From the NCBI RefSeq assembly GCF_018260405.1, contig NZ_JAGLBG010000003.1, positions 1 through 64,000 of the forward strand: a stretch of 64,000 nucleotides of DNA, written 5' to 3'. Of the stretch, positions 7,971 through 16,537 are shown piece by piece. Numbering within the stretch: position 1 is the first letter of the stretch; each line of letters begins with the position of its first letter. A program made the position numbers and the translations under genes. The DNA is from Deinococcus sp. GTDB taxonomy: Bacteria; Deinococcota; Deinococci; Deinococcales; Deinococcaceae. The notes below the pieces were generated by a model. That model saw only the letters and a program-made list of their open reading frames with translations, made no database searches and was not told where the DNA came from.

Positions 7971-9387
7971 CTTTGGCCCGGACCAGTCGGGTGGGCGCGT
8001 GGCGATGGTGGCGGCGTTCGGAGCCAGCAGTGTGGCCAACTACGCCTTTAGCCTCCTGATGGGCCGCCTGCTGCTGCCGGGTGATTTTGGTCAGCTCGCC
8101 TTTGTGCAGACCCTGCTGCTCATCGCGGGGCTGGTGCTCGAATCTGGGGTGCCGTGGGCGCTGGCGCGGGTGCTGGTCGATGCCGGGCCAGCGCAGCGGC
8201 GGCGGCTGATCCGGGGCGCGGCGGTCAGCAACCTGGGCATAGGCCTGCTGATGGCGCTGGCGCTGGTGGGTTTATTCCTGCTGGGGCCACTGGCGCGGGG
8301 CCTGGAAAGCTGGAACGTGACCCTGCTGGCCGCGCTGTCGCTGCCACTTATTGCGGTGGTGGGCGTGCTGCGGGGGGCGGCTCAGGGCAGTGAAGCTTTT
8401 ACGGCCCTGGCTCTTATCTCGGCGTCGGAGGTGGTCGGCAAGGCGGTGGTGGGAACCCTGCTGGTGGTGCTGGGTCTGGGCATCGCCGGGGCGGTGGGCG
8501 GTTTTGTGGCCGGGGCGCTGCTGTCGGTGGGTCTGGGCGCACTGACCCTCGGGCGGCGCGGGCTGCTGAGCTGGCGCGGCAAGGTCGAGCACCTGCCGCG
8601 CCGGAGCACCGCCCCCATGTTCGGTGCCCTGCTGGGCGGCGCCTTGCTGCTGAATCTCGACCTGATGCTGCTCAAGGTCTTGCCCGGCGGGGGCCGCACT
8701 GTAACGGGCCAGTATCAGGCGGCCAGTGTGCTGGCGAACGCTCCCTATTTTCTGGCCTCCTCGGTGGTGGTACCGCTCGCCTTCACGCAGTTTTCGCGGG
8801 CGGGCCGCCTGGCCAACACCCGGGAGGCACTGCGCGGCGTGATTCGGCAGGCAGCGCTGTTCGTGGTGCCGCTGCTGCTTTTGCTTATCGTGGTGGCCCG
8901 CCCGCTGCTGCGCCTGCTGTTTCCTGCTTCCTACGGCAACGCGGTAGAGCTGCTTCAGGTGCGCTCGGTGGGCATAGGGCTGCTGGTGCTGGCGACGCTC
9001 CTCTCCAGTGCGTTTCAGGCCACAGGCGCGGCGGGGCGGGCGTCTTACCTCCTGTTCTGGGCCGTGGCGACCGAGGCGGTGCTGCTGGTGCTGCTGGTGC
9101 CCCGTCTGGGGGCGTTAGGTGCGGCCCTCGCCTTCGCCGTGGCGGCCCTGACCGCGTGTGTGCTGCTTGGGCGGCAGTATGTGCGGGCCGGGGGCAGGGC
9201 GCTTCACCGGCCCGAGCTGGCATGGTGGGCGGGGTATTTCATTACCCTGCTCCTCAGCGGGGCGTTTTGTATCCTGACCCTCGATTTCGGGGTTATCGTT
9301 TCGGTGCTGGCCGCACTGACGGTCTACGCCTTTTTGTTGGTGCTGTTCGAACTGCGCCGCGCCCCAGAAGTGAGCCGGGCCGCCTAG
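7960..9387 (+). CDS. Polysaccharide flippase (Wzx/MOP superfamily)
   Basis: Polytopic membrane protein of 475 residues with about 12-14 hydrophobic segments. It opens with VAMVAAFGASSVANYAFSLLMGRLL and has GDFGQLAFVQTLLLIAGLV near the start, as in O-antigen/exopolysaccharide flippases. It would move lipid-linked units across the cytoplasmic membrane for the glycosyltransferases on both sides. ATG 7960 lies inside the end of the preceding gene. GC content is high, from Leu/Ala/Val codons. Confidence 0.87.
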   Translation: MAGNFGPDQSGGRVAMVAAFGASSVANYAFSLLMGRLLLPGDFGQLAFVQTLLLIAGLVLESGVPWALARVLVDAGPAQRRRLIRGAAVSNLGIGLLMALALVGLFLLGPLARGLESWNVTLLAALSLPLIAVVGVLRGAAQGSEAFTALALISASEVVGKAVVGTLLVVLGLGIAGAVGGFVAGALLSVGLGALTLGRRGLLSWRGKVEHLPRRSTAPMFGALLGGALLLNLDLMLLKVLPGGGRTVTGQYQAASVLANAPYFLASSVVVPLAFTQFSRAGRLANTREALRGVIRQAALFVVPLLLLLIVVARPLLRLLFPASYGNAVELLQVRSVGIGLLVLATLLSSAFQATGAAGRASYLLFWAVATEAVLLVLLVPRLGALGAALAFAVAALTACVLLGRQYVRAGGRALHRPELAWWAGYFITLLLSGAFCILTLDFGVIVSVLAALTVYAFLLVLFELRRAPEVSRAA

Positions 9388-9424
9388 CTTACCTGAACGT
9401 TCATTTCCAGGAGTGACTTGTCTT

Positions 9425-10549
9425 ATGCGAATTTTGCACCTTGCCTACGAAGACCCGCGCCAGCCCGGTGCCGGGGGCGGCTCTGTCCGCACGCTTGAAA
9501 TCAACCGCAGGCTGGCCCAGCGCCATCAGGTGACGGCGGTGGTTGCTGGGTATCCGGGGGCGCGGCCCCGCCTGGAAGCGGGAGTACGCTGGCTGCCGGT
9601 CGGCACTCAAGTAGGGAATAAGCTCGACCAGCTCAGCTATTTCGCGGCGCTGGCCCCGGTGATTCTCTCGACGCCGCACGACCTGCTGATCGAGGATTTC
9701 GGCGCCCCCTTCAGCGTGGGCCTCGCGCCGCTGTACACTCGCCGCCCGTTGATCGCCTCGGTGCAGTGGCTCTTTGCCTCGGAAATGCGTGAAAAATACA
9801 AGTTTCCTTTCGATCTGGTCGAGCGGCGCGGCCTCACGCTCTACGACAACTTTATTGCCGTGTCCGACTGGTTGGGCCGGGAAATCAGCGCCCGGCGGCC
9901 TGGCAGCGCGGTGCAGGTCATCCCCAACGGGATTCCCCCGGAAGCCTTCGAGGTGCCCGCGCAGCCCCCGGAACATTTTCTGTTCGTGGGCCGCCTTGAC
10001 CTGCGCCACAAGGGCGGCGACCTGCTGATTGAAAGTTTTGCGCGGGTGCGCGAGCAACTGGGCCCGGCGACGCCGCCGCTGCTTATTGTCGGGGACGGGG
10101 CAGACCGGGGCGCGATGGAGCAGCTTGCGCGCCAGCGCGGTCTGGAAGAACACGTGCAGTTCCGGGGCCGGGTCGAGGGCGCGGCCAAGTTTGACCTGAT
10201 GGCCCGCGCCCACGCCGTTTTGATGCCCTCACGTTTCGAGACCTTCGGTATGGTGGCTGTCGAGGCGCAGGCCGCCGGGGTGCCGCTGGTGACTTTCGAT
10301 GTCGGGCCGCTGCGCGAGGTCGCCGGGCCGGGCGGCGCTCTGCTGATTGCGCCTTTTGATCCCCAGGCTTTTGCCCAGGCCGCCGCTGGAGTGGTTTGTA
10401 ACCCGGCCCGGCGCGAGTGGCTGGCCGCCCAGGGCCGCCTCTGGGCACGCCACTATGACTGGGACTTGCTGGCGCAGCAACAGGAAGCGGCTTACGTGGC
10501 TGCTCTGGCCCGGCCCAGACGCACGCGCCGGATTGGAGCCTATCGGTGA
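9425..10549 (+). CDS. Family 4 glycosyltransferase, second in the operon
   Basis: GT-B transferase of 374 residues. The N-terminus RILHLAYEDPRQPGAGGGSVR matches the donor/acceptor loop of GT4 proteins. The C-terminal half has FLFVGRLDLRHKGGDLLIESF, LLIVGDGADRGAM and MPSRFETFGMVAVEAQAAGVP. The ATG at 9425 follows an AGGAG (9409-9413); an upstream GTG at 9413 falls within that site and is less likely. The stop overlaps the next gene in a GTGA quartet. Confidence 0.88.
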   Translation: MRILHLAYEDPRQPGAGGGSVRTLEINRRLAQRHQVTAVVAGYPGARPRLEAGVRWLPVGTQVGNKLDQLSYFAALAPVILSTPHDLLIEDFGAPFSVGLAPLYTRRPLIASVQWLFASEMREKYKFPFDLVERRGLTLYDNFIAVSDWLGREISARRPGSAVQVIPNGIPPEAFEVPAQPPEHFLFVGRLDLRHKGGDLLIESFARVREQLGPATPPLLIVGDGADRGAMEQLARQRGLEEHVQFRGRVEGAAKFDLMARAHAVLMPSRFETFGMVAVEAQAAGVPLVTFDVGPLREVAGPGGALLIAPFDPQAFAQAAAGVVCNPARREWLAAQGRLWARHYDWDLLAQQQEAAYVAALARPRRTRRIGAYR

Positions 10550-13500
10550 CCCCTCTACCGCAAGACGAATCCCCGGCAGCTTCTCGGCCATCAGACCTAC
10601 AGGCAGCAGACCTACCGCCGGTCAACTTCCAGGCGCAGGCGCTTCCCGGCGCGACGGCCATGACGCCCCGTCTCTGGCTGGCGCTGCTGGGTGTCATGGG
10701 CTTGACCTTTCTCCTGCGGGCCTTTCACGTCGGCCCGAGCTGGGATATTCACGTTGACGAACTGACTTATCTCAATATCTCGCGCTATGTCGAGCAGCGT
10801 TTGCAGGTCAGGCTGTACGGTGAGCCGTTTTATCTACACCCCCCGGCCTACTTTTTTCTGGAAGCGGCCTGGCTTAAACTGTTTCACCCAACGGGTGACC
10901 TGATTCAGCAGGTCTACGCCGCACGCTACCTCAATGTCTTGCTGGGAACGCTGACTTCCGGCCTGCTCTTTTTATTGGGGCGCCGGATCGCGGGCTGGCA
11001 GGCGGGCCTGATCGCGGCGCTGCTGTTTGCCCTAGACCCCTTTATGGTCCGCAGCAACAGCCAGACTCTGCTGGAAACCTCGGCAATGTTCTGGACCCTG
11101 CTGGGCTGGACTGTTCTGTTCGGGGCCGCTGGGCGCGGCGTGTTCCGGTGGCGCGACGTTCTACTCACCGGGGTGGCCTTCGGACTGGCCCTGCTGACCA
11201 AGGAAATGCTGGTCTTCCTGACCCTGCTCCCGCTTGGCCTGCTGTTCCTGGTTAACTGGTCGGTGCCGCGCAGGGTCGCGGCGGCCCTGGTCAGCGTCAG
11301 CCTCCTGTCTTATCTGCCTTACCCGCTGATCGTTTTTCTGGTCGGTGACTGGCGGCTGTTTATGGAAGCCAAGTTCTCGGGGGTCAGCCGCTTTCTGGGG
11401 GCCACCAAAGTGACCGGCTTTAAGCGGGCGGGCGGCCCTTCGCTGGCCGACGCCGTGGTCGCCAACCTACAGACGTTTGCTACGACCTATCTGCTGGTGC
11501 TGACGGGGCTGGTGGCCCTGGCTATCTTGCTGCGGCGCGGCGACCGCCTGATGCGGATGCTGGCGGCCCTGCTGGGCAGCGCTTATCTGATGCTGGGGTT
11601 CTCGGTGGTGATCGGGACGCTCGAAGAGCAGTTCTTCTACTACCTGGTGGTGCCTTCAATGCTGGCGACGGGAGTGGCCCTCTGGCTGCTGATGGAACAG
11701 CCCTCGCGTTTGCGGCGCAGCTACGTGTCCACTGGCCGCGTGGTGGGCGGGCTGTTTGTGCTCTGGACCCTGTTCGTCTGGAATCATTTTCACGGTTCGC
11801 CCAGCAATAGTTATGAACAGCTGCGAAATTACCTCGGGCGCACTGTGCCTGCTGGCCGCCGTATTTCGACCCTGACCGAGGAGTCCATGTTCTTGCTGGG
11901 CGGCTACAATACAGCTGTCTGGAACGATGTCACAGCCTTACGTGGGGGACAGGCGCAGTACGCCGTGCTCAGTACCCAGCAGGTCGCCAAGGGCTACGGC
12001 TACGCCACACCGCAGTTCAAGGCCTGGCTGGATCAAAACGCCAGGCTGGTCGCAGCTTTTCCGTCGCGCACCTATGGGCAGCTGAACCTGTACCAGCTTC
12101 CTGCCTTTGTCGCCAGTGGCCGCCTGGGGAATCCGGTCACGATTGGCAAAGATGGGTGGCTCTTTTTACCCAGCGAATATCAGGCGGACGCCTCCGTCGC
12201 TGCAAATCCGCGGCAGGTTGGGCATGACGCTGCTGTGACCATCGAGCGTCTGTCGCGCCTGCTGCGGAGCCGGGGCCAGACGCTGGAAGTGGCGCTGGTG
12301 CCGACCAAAGCGCGGGTCTATTCCAGCTATCTGCCCAGTGGCACGGACGTTTCGGCAGCCGTGCAGGGGCGTTACGGGCGCACCATTCGCAGCCTGCAAG
12401 ACGGCGGAGTGCTGGCCCCCGATCTCGCCGCAGCCTTTGCCCGCGAGGCAGCGAAGCCAGATGCGGCGCTGCTGTATTTCAAGCAAGACCACCACTGGAC
12501 CCCGCAGGGAGCGCAGCTGACCGCCCAGGCGCTTGAGAAAACGCTGCGGGGCCGTGTTGATCTATCGGGACTGCCTCTATTTGAAGGTCAGGTTCAGGTA
12601 TTGGCCCCCACTACGGCTCCCCTGCACTCATTGACCAATCTCCTCTCGCCGTCTCAGCGGGCCGAGTTCAAGCCAGAAATGTACCGGCCCCTGCGCGTTC
12701 AAACTAAAGCGGCAGCAGACACCGGCCTCCTTGACGAGGTGACGCCCAGCGTAACCCTGGTTGGGTCCAGCTTTTCTGCCTATTCTTCACTAGAATTTGG
12801 CCCGCTGCTCTCCACGGCGCTTGCTAGAACCGTCCTGAATGTGGCTGCTCCCAATGGTGGACCGTTTAAGTCAATGACCAAGTACCTGGCTAGTGACGCT
12901 TTTCACCAGACTCCACCCAAATTGATCGTCTGGGAACTAAGGGAGGACTTTCTCAATAACGAGGGTGCTGGCCATATCTCGATTGACTTTCTGCTTAATG
13001 CGGGCGCTAATGTTCTTAATAAATGTTCTGAGTCACGGGTTCATCTGCCTGCACCGAGCTGGAATGCGGCTGATGGAACTTACCGTTACGCGGTGAACAA
13101 AGGGGTCAATCCGCTGGGCGATTATCTGCACTTTAGCTGGAAAGCGCCGGGGCAAAACAGGGTACGTGTCGCGCTAGTGACGGCGACGGGGGAGACTCAC
13201 GACCAGTGGCTCGATCTGCCGGACGACGGTCGGCCCCGTAATCTGAATGTTCCTATCTATACGCTGGCCTCAAAGGCTGTTACTCAGATCAGGGTCTATG
13301 GCAAGCCCGGTGCTCCTGCGCCGCAGCTTCAGGATTCGCGGCTGTGCCAGCTGCCCGACTATTTGATTGACGCCAGCTCTCTGTTTCCCGGCGCTACCGA
13401 TTTGCTGAGTGACCGTGCTCCCAGCCGACTTTCGGTCGAGGGGCTGGGTCAAATCGAAACAACGGGCCACCGCTGGGGAGTCGGCCCCGAAACCAGCTTT

Positions 13501-13788
13501 TCTTTTTTCTCTCCAGACAGTCGTGTGGTCACCATGCATGTCAAGTTCCGCTCACCGATTGACGCTCAGGCGGTGGGTGTCTTTATGAATGGCCAGCGTC
13601 TGGTCAACCGTACCGGTCTGTACCGTGACGACGTGAGCGATCTGCTGCTGAAGCTACAGGTGCGTCCGGGGCTGAACACCTTGAGCTTCAAGCCGCGCCT
13701 TCTGAACATTGGGGCCACCAGGTTTGCGCCCGATGATGCCCGCGCTATCTCCGTCGAATTCACGAAATTCGAGTTGATCAACGAGTAG
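10546..13788 (+). CDS. GT39-family membrane glycosyltransferase fused to AlgX/SGNH-like domain
   Basis: Large 1080-residue protein. Residues ~40-520 form a polytopic membrane domain like GT39/PMT-type mannosyltransferases, with an acidic pair D71-E72 (HVDELTY) in the first external loop. From ~530, an AlgX/AlgJ-like segment begins with IGKDGWLFLPSEY. It holds an Asp-x-His-Trp motif (D648, H650, in KQDHHWTPQG) and a Ser motif in LVGSSFSAY (S742), matching the order of the AlgX triad. The last ~250 residues look like a beta-rich carbohydrate-binding region. By analogy it could transfer a lipid-linked sugar outside the membrane and O-acetylate the polymer. The GTG at 10546 overlaps the previous stop. 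The catalytic assignments are inferred from motifs only. Confidence 0.78.
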   Translation: MTPLPQDESPAASRPSDLQAADLPPVNFQAQALPGATAMTPRLWLALLGVMGLTFLLRAFHVGPSWDIHVDELTYLNISRYVEQRLQVRLYGEPFYLHPPAYFFLEAAWLKLFHPTGDLIQQVYAARYLNVLLGTLTSGLLFLLGRRIAGWQAGLIAALLFALDPFMVRSNSQTLLETSAMFWTLLGWTVLFGAAGRGVFRWRDVLLTGVAFGLALLTKEMLVFLTLLPLGLLFLVNWSVPRRVAAALVSVSLLSYLPYPLIVFLVGDWRLFMEAKFSGVSRFLGATKVTGFKRAGGPSLADAVVANLQTFATTYLLVLTGLVALAILLRRGDRLMRMLAALLGSAYLMLGFSVVIGTLEEQFFYYLVVPSMLATGVALWLLMEQPSRLRRSYVSTGRVVGGLFVLWTLFVWNHFHGSPSNSYEQLRNYLGRTVPAGRRISTLTEESMFLLGGYNTAVWNDVTALRGGQAQYAVLSTQQVAKGYGYATPQFKAWLDQNARLVAAFPSRTYGQLNLYQLPAFVASGRLGNPVTIGKDGWLFLPSEYQADASVAANPRQVGHDAAVTIERLSRLLRSRGQTLEVALVPTKARVYSSYLPSGTDVSAAVQGRYGRTIRSLQDGGVLAPDLAAAFAREAAKPDAALLYFKQDHHWTPQGAQLTAQALEKTLRGRVDLSGLPLFEGQVQVLAPTTAPLHSLTNLLSPSQRAEFKPEMYRPLRVQTKAAADTGLLDEVTPSVTLVGSSFSAYSSLEFGPLLSTALARTVLNVAAPNGGPFKSMTKYLASDAFHQTPPKLIVWELREDFLNNEGAGHISIDFLLNAGANVLNKCSESRVHLPAPSWNAADGTYRYAVNKGVNPLGDYLHFSWKAPGQNRVRVALVTATGETHDQWLDLPDDGRPRNLNVPIYTLASKAVTQIRVYGKPGAPAPQLQDSRLCQLPDYLIDASSLFPGATDLLSDRAPSRLSVEGLGQIETTGHRWGVGPETSFSFFSPDSRVVTMHVKFRSPIDAQAVGVFMNGQRLVNRTGLYRDDVSDLLLKLQVRPGLNTLSFKPRLLNIGATRFAPDDARAISVEFTKFELINE

Positions 13789-14079
13789 AGGACAACTTGC
13801 TATGTGATTTACGGGCGGAAAATGTTCCGTAGATGTTCAGTCCAGCTCGCTGTGAGGCGCAGCCCAAGATTTTGGGGTGGCCTTTCCCGCTCCAGACCCC
13901 TCCGCCCGCCCTTTCCCCTTGGAGAGGGCTTTTGTGCCGCTGTGCTTTGGCAACTCCGCTTTGGCAAATGCTGAGGCGGGGTAAATCAGGGTAAACTCTT
14001 GACACGACTCTCCACATCCTGTTTCCGGCCCCGCTGAACTGAGGCCAGCCTCTTTCATGTCAAGGTAAAAGGACGTTTC
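13789..14079 (+). other. Intergenic region after the exopolysaccharide operon
   Basis: About 290 bp without a gene. It includes a pyrimidine-rich segment with ccccttggagaggg, resembling the dispersed intergenic repeats at 31345 and 36250, a short direct repeat of ctttggcaa (near 13946 and 13960), and a TTGACA box at 13999-14004 without a good -10. No clear terminator with a T run. Confidence 0.4.
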
Positions 14080-16077
14080 ATGACCCAACCCGCGCCTAGC
14101 CCCCAGCTGCTCTGGCAACCTTCCGAAGCATTCATGGCTGGTACCAATCTGCGCCACTACATGGACTGGCTGGCCCGGATCCGTGGCCTGCATTTCAGTG
14201 ATTACCACGCGCTTCAGCAGTGGTCGGCCCAGGACCTCGGGGCCTTCTGGGGGTCGCTCTGGGACTATTTCGCCGTTATGGCCCACCAGCCTTACGCAGA
14301 GGTGCTCGGGTCACGGCAGATGCCGGGGGCGCAGTGGTTTACCGGCTCTACTCTGAACTATGCTGAGCACGTCTTTCGCAATAAGACCGCCGAGTTCCCG
14401 GCGCTGCTGTATCAGTCTGAACTGGGGCCGCTCCACAGCCTGAGCTGGGCCGAACTGGAACGTCAGGTGGCCAGCGTCGCGCAGGCCCTCCGGGAACAGG
14501 GCGTTGGCGTGGGGGACCGGGTGGCGGCGTATATGCCGAACATCCCCGAAACACTGGTGGCCTTTTTGGCGGCGGCCAGCCTGGGGGCGGTGTGGTCGAG
14601 CTGCTCACCCGATTTCGGCACGCAGAGTGCCCTGGACCGCTTCCGCCAGATCGCGCCGAAAGTGTTGTTCGCGGTCGACGGCTACCGCTACGGCGGCAAG
14701 GAAATCTCACGCCTCAGCGAGGTTGCGGAACTGGTCGCCGGATTGCCTGACCTCGGCCAGCTGGTGCTGGTGCCGCAGCTCGATCCGGCAGCCTGGGTAA
14801 CTGGACAGGCAGTCTGGAGCGACTGGCTTGGTCACGACGCCCCGCTGACCTTTACGCCCGTGCCCTTTGAGCATCCCCTGTGGATTCTGTATTCCAGCGG
14901 CACCACCGGGCTGCCCAAAGGAATCGTACACAGTCAGGGCGGCATTGTGCTTGAACACCTTAAGTCGCTGACCTTGCAGGCCAATGTCAAGCGGGGTGAC
15001 CGCATGTTCTGGTTTACCACGACGGGCTGGATGATGTGGAACCTGCTGGCTGGTGGCTTGCTGGTCGGCGCGACCGTGGTGTTGTTTGATGGCAACCCGA
15101 ACTACCCCACTCCCGCGACCCTCTGGCAGTTCGCAGAGAAGGCCAGACTGACCAGCTTTGGCACCAGCCCGGCGTTTCTGGCTGGAACGCGCAAGGCCGG
15201 AATTGAGCCTGGCGAACAGTTCGACCTCAGCACACTGCAAAATGTGGGTGTGACGGGCAGCCCTTTGCCGTCCGACACTGCCAAGTGGGTCTACGAACAC
15301 GTCAAAAGAGACCTCTGGCTCACTTCTTCGAGCGGCGGCACCGATGTCTGCACTGGATTCGTTGGTGGCTCGGCTCTGCTTCCCGTCTATGCCGGAGAGA
15401 TTCAGGCCCCGTACCTAGGCGTATCGGTCAAGGCCCTGAGCGACGACGGGCAACCGCTTGATCAGGAGGTCGGGGAACTGGTGGTCACGCAGCCGATGCC
15501 CTCTATGCCGATCTATTTCTGGAACGATCCCACTGGCGAGCGCTACCGCAACAGCTATTTCGGTACCTTTCCCGGTCAGTGGCGACAGGGAGATTTCATC
15601 CGCTTTACCGAGCGGGGGAGCTGCGAGATTCAGGGGCGCTCGGACTCGACCCTCAACCGCTTCGGCGTTCGCATGGGAACGGCAGAAATCTACCGCTTGG
15701 TCGAAAGCCTCCCCGAAATTCACGAGAGTCTGATGATCGGCGCGGAGCTGGGTGGGGGAGAGTATTACATGCCGCTGTTCGTTGTCCTGAATCCCGGCGC
15801 AGTCCTCAATGATGCCCTGAAGGAACGCGTCCGCGACCGCATCCGTACTGGCCTCAGTGCCCGGCAGCTGCCCGATGACATTTTTGCTGTCCATGATATT
15901 CCTCACACCCTAAATGGCAAGAAGCTCGAAGTGCCGATCAAGAAACTGTATATGGGTGTCCCCTTGGAAAAAGCGGTTAACCCCGATGCCACGGCCAACC
16001 GGGCGGCCCTGCACGATTTTGTCGCGTTGGCGCAGGCTTACCGTCGGGGGCGCGGCCCAGGGCCATCCCGGAGCTAA
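14080..16077 (+). CDS. aacS: Acetoacetate-CoA ligase (acetoacetyl-CoA synthetase)
   Basis: Cytoplasmic ANL-superfamily ligase converting acetoacetate, ATP and CoA to acetoacetyl-CoA. At 665 residues it matches the family length. The N-terminus contains the AACS-type MDWLARIRGLHFSDY and W..S..TLNYAEHVFRN segments. The P-loop is YSSGTTGLPKGIVHS. Later motifs include WMMWNLLAGGLLVGATVVLFDG, TSSSGGTDVCTGFVGG and a C-terminal catalytic Lys region HTLNGKKLEVPIKKL. The 3-hydroxybutyrate dehydrogenase (53332) and thiolase (52017) in this window would complete a ketone-body or polyhydroxybutyrate interconversion, though they are not adjacent. Confidence 0.92.
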   Translation: MTQPAPSPQLLWQPSEAFMAGTNLRHYMDWLARIRGLHFSDYHALQQWSAQDLGAFWGSLWDYFAVMAHQPYAEVLGSRQMPGAQWFTGSTLNYAEHVFRNKTAEFPALLYQSELGPLHSLSWAELERQVASVAQALREQGVGVGDRVAAYMPNIPETLVAFLAAASLGAVWSSCSPDFGTQSALDRFRQIAPKVLFAVDGYRYGGKEISRLSEVAELVAGLPDLGQLVLVPQLDPAAWVTGQAVWSDWLGHDAPLTFTPVPFEHPLWILYSSGTTGLPKGIVHSQGGIVLEHLKSLTLQANVKRGDRMFWFTTTGWMMWNLLAGGLLVGATVVLFDGNPNYPTPATLWQFAEKARLTSFGTSPAFLAGTRKAGIEPGEQFDLSTLQNVGVTGSPLPSDTAKWVYEHVKRDLWLTSSSGGTDVCTGFVGGSALLPVYAGEIQAPYLGVSVKALSDDGQPLDQEVGELVVTQPMPSMPIYFWNDPTGERYRNSYFGTFPGQWRQGDFIRFTERGSCEIQGRSDSTLNRFGVRMGTAEIYRLVESLPEIHESLMIGAELGGGEYYMPLFVVLNPGAVLNDALKERVRDRIRTGLSARQLPDDIFAVHDIPHTLNGKKLEVPIKKLYMGVPLEKAVNPDATANRAALHDFVALAQAYRRGRGPGPSRS

Positions 16078-16093
16078 GCAGCTAAACTAAAGT

Positions 16094-16396
16094 ATGTTGA
16101 ATATTCGTAAAAATGAGATCCAGAGCCGCTACGAGCTTGTGCAAGATGGACAGGTGGTCGGTTTTGCCGAGTACCTTGTGCATGGTGACAGCGTGATCCT
16201 GCCCCACACCGTGGTCGATGACAGTCACGAGGGTGAGGGTCTAGGTGGGCAGCTGGCAAAATTTGCTCTGGAGGACGTGAAGGCCGAGGGCAAAGCCGTG
16301 CTTCCGGCCTGCCCTTTTATTGCCGCATATATTCGCCATCATCCCGAATACCGCGCTCTGGTACCGCAAGACCAATGGGCCAGATTCGGCCTGTAA
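16094..16396 (+). CDS. Small GNAT-like N-acetyltransferase (YidJ/COG2388 type)
   Basis: A 100-residue protein of the short GNAT family: a beta-rich N-terminus (IRKNEIQSRYELVQDGQVVGFAEY), then HTVVDDSHEGEGLGGQLAKFAL, which holds the acetyl-CoA pyrophosphate loop, and a C-terminal CPFIAAYIRHHPEY motif diagnostic of this subfamily. The substrate is unknown. It starts 16 bases after the aacS stop, so co-transcription is likely. A terminator-like hairpin lies just downstream. Confidence 0.85.
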   Translation: MLNIRKNEIQSRYELVQDGQVVGFAEYLVHGDSVILPHTVVDDSHEGEGLGGQLAKFALEDVKAEGKAVLPACPFIAAYIRHHPEYRALVPQDQWARFGL

Positions 16397-16411
16397 CGCT
16401 GCTAGGAGGCC

Positions 16412-16450
16412 GGAGAACATCAATCTGCTGGTTCTCCTCTTTCTATTTTG
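16412..16450 (+). terminator. Rho-independent-like terminator after the GNAT gene
   Basis: A 7-bp perfect stem GGAGAAC (16412-16418) pairs with GTTCTCC (16431-16437) across a 12-base loop, followed by a T-rich tract (tctttctatttt). It is placed 15 bases after the GNAT stop and separates that operon from the convergent recombinase gene. Confidence 0.65.
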
Positions 16451-16505
16451 TCAATATATACACGTAACTGTTTGTTACCTCCTGCTTCGCCGTAAATATA
16501 TACGC
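16446..16505. repeat. AT-rich patch with direct repeats and a small hairpin beside a recombinase gene
   Basis: The stretch contains aatatatacacg and, about 40 bases later, aatatatacgc as imperfect direct repeats. Between them lies a 5-bp inverted repeat GTAAC-tgttt-GTTAC. It is far more AT-rich than its surroundings and lies just beyond the 3' end of the tyrosine-recombinase-like gene, where an attachment or recombination site could be. This function is conjecture. Confidence 0.35.
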
Positions 16506-16537
16506 AACAAGAAACTCTTACCACTCCATCCCCCGAC

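Noticed and set aside
13999..14004. TTGACA as a promoter of aacS
   Set aside because: No acceptable -10 box is found 16-18 bases downstream.
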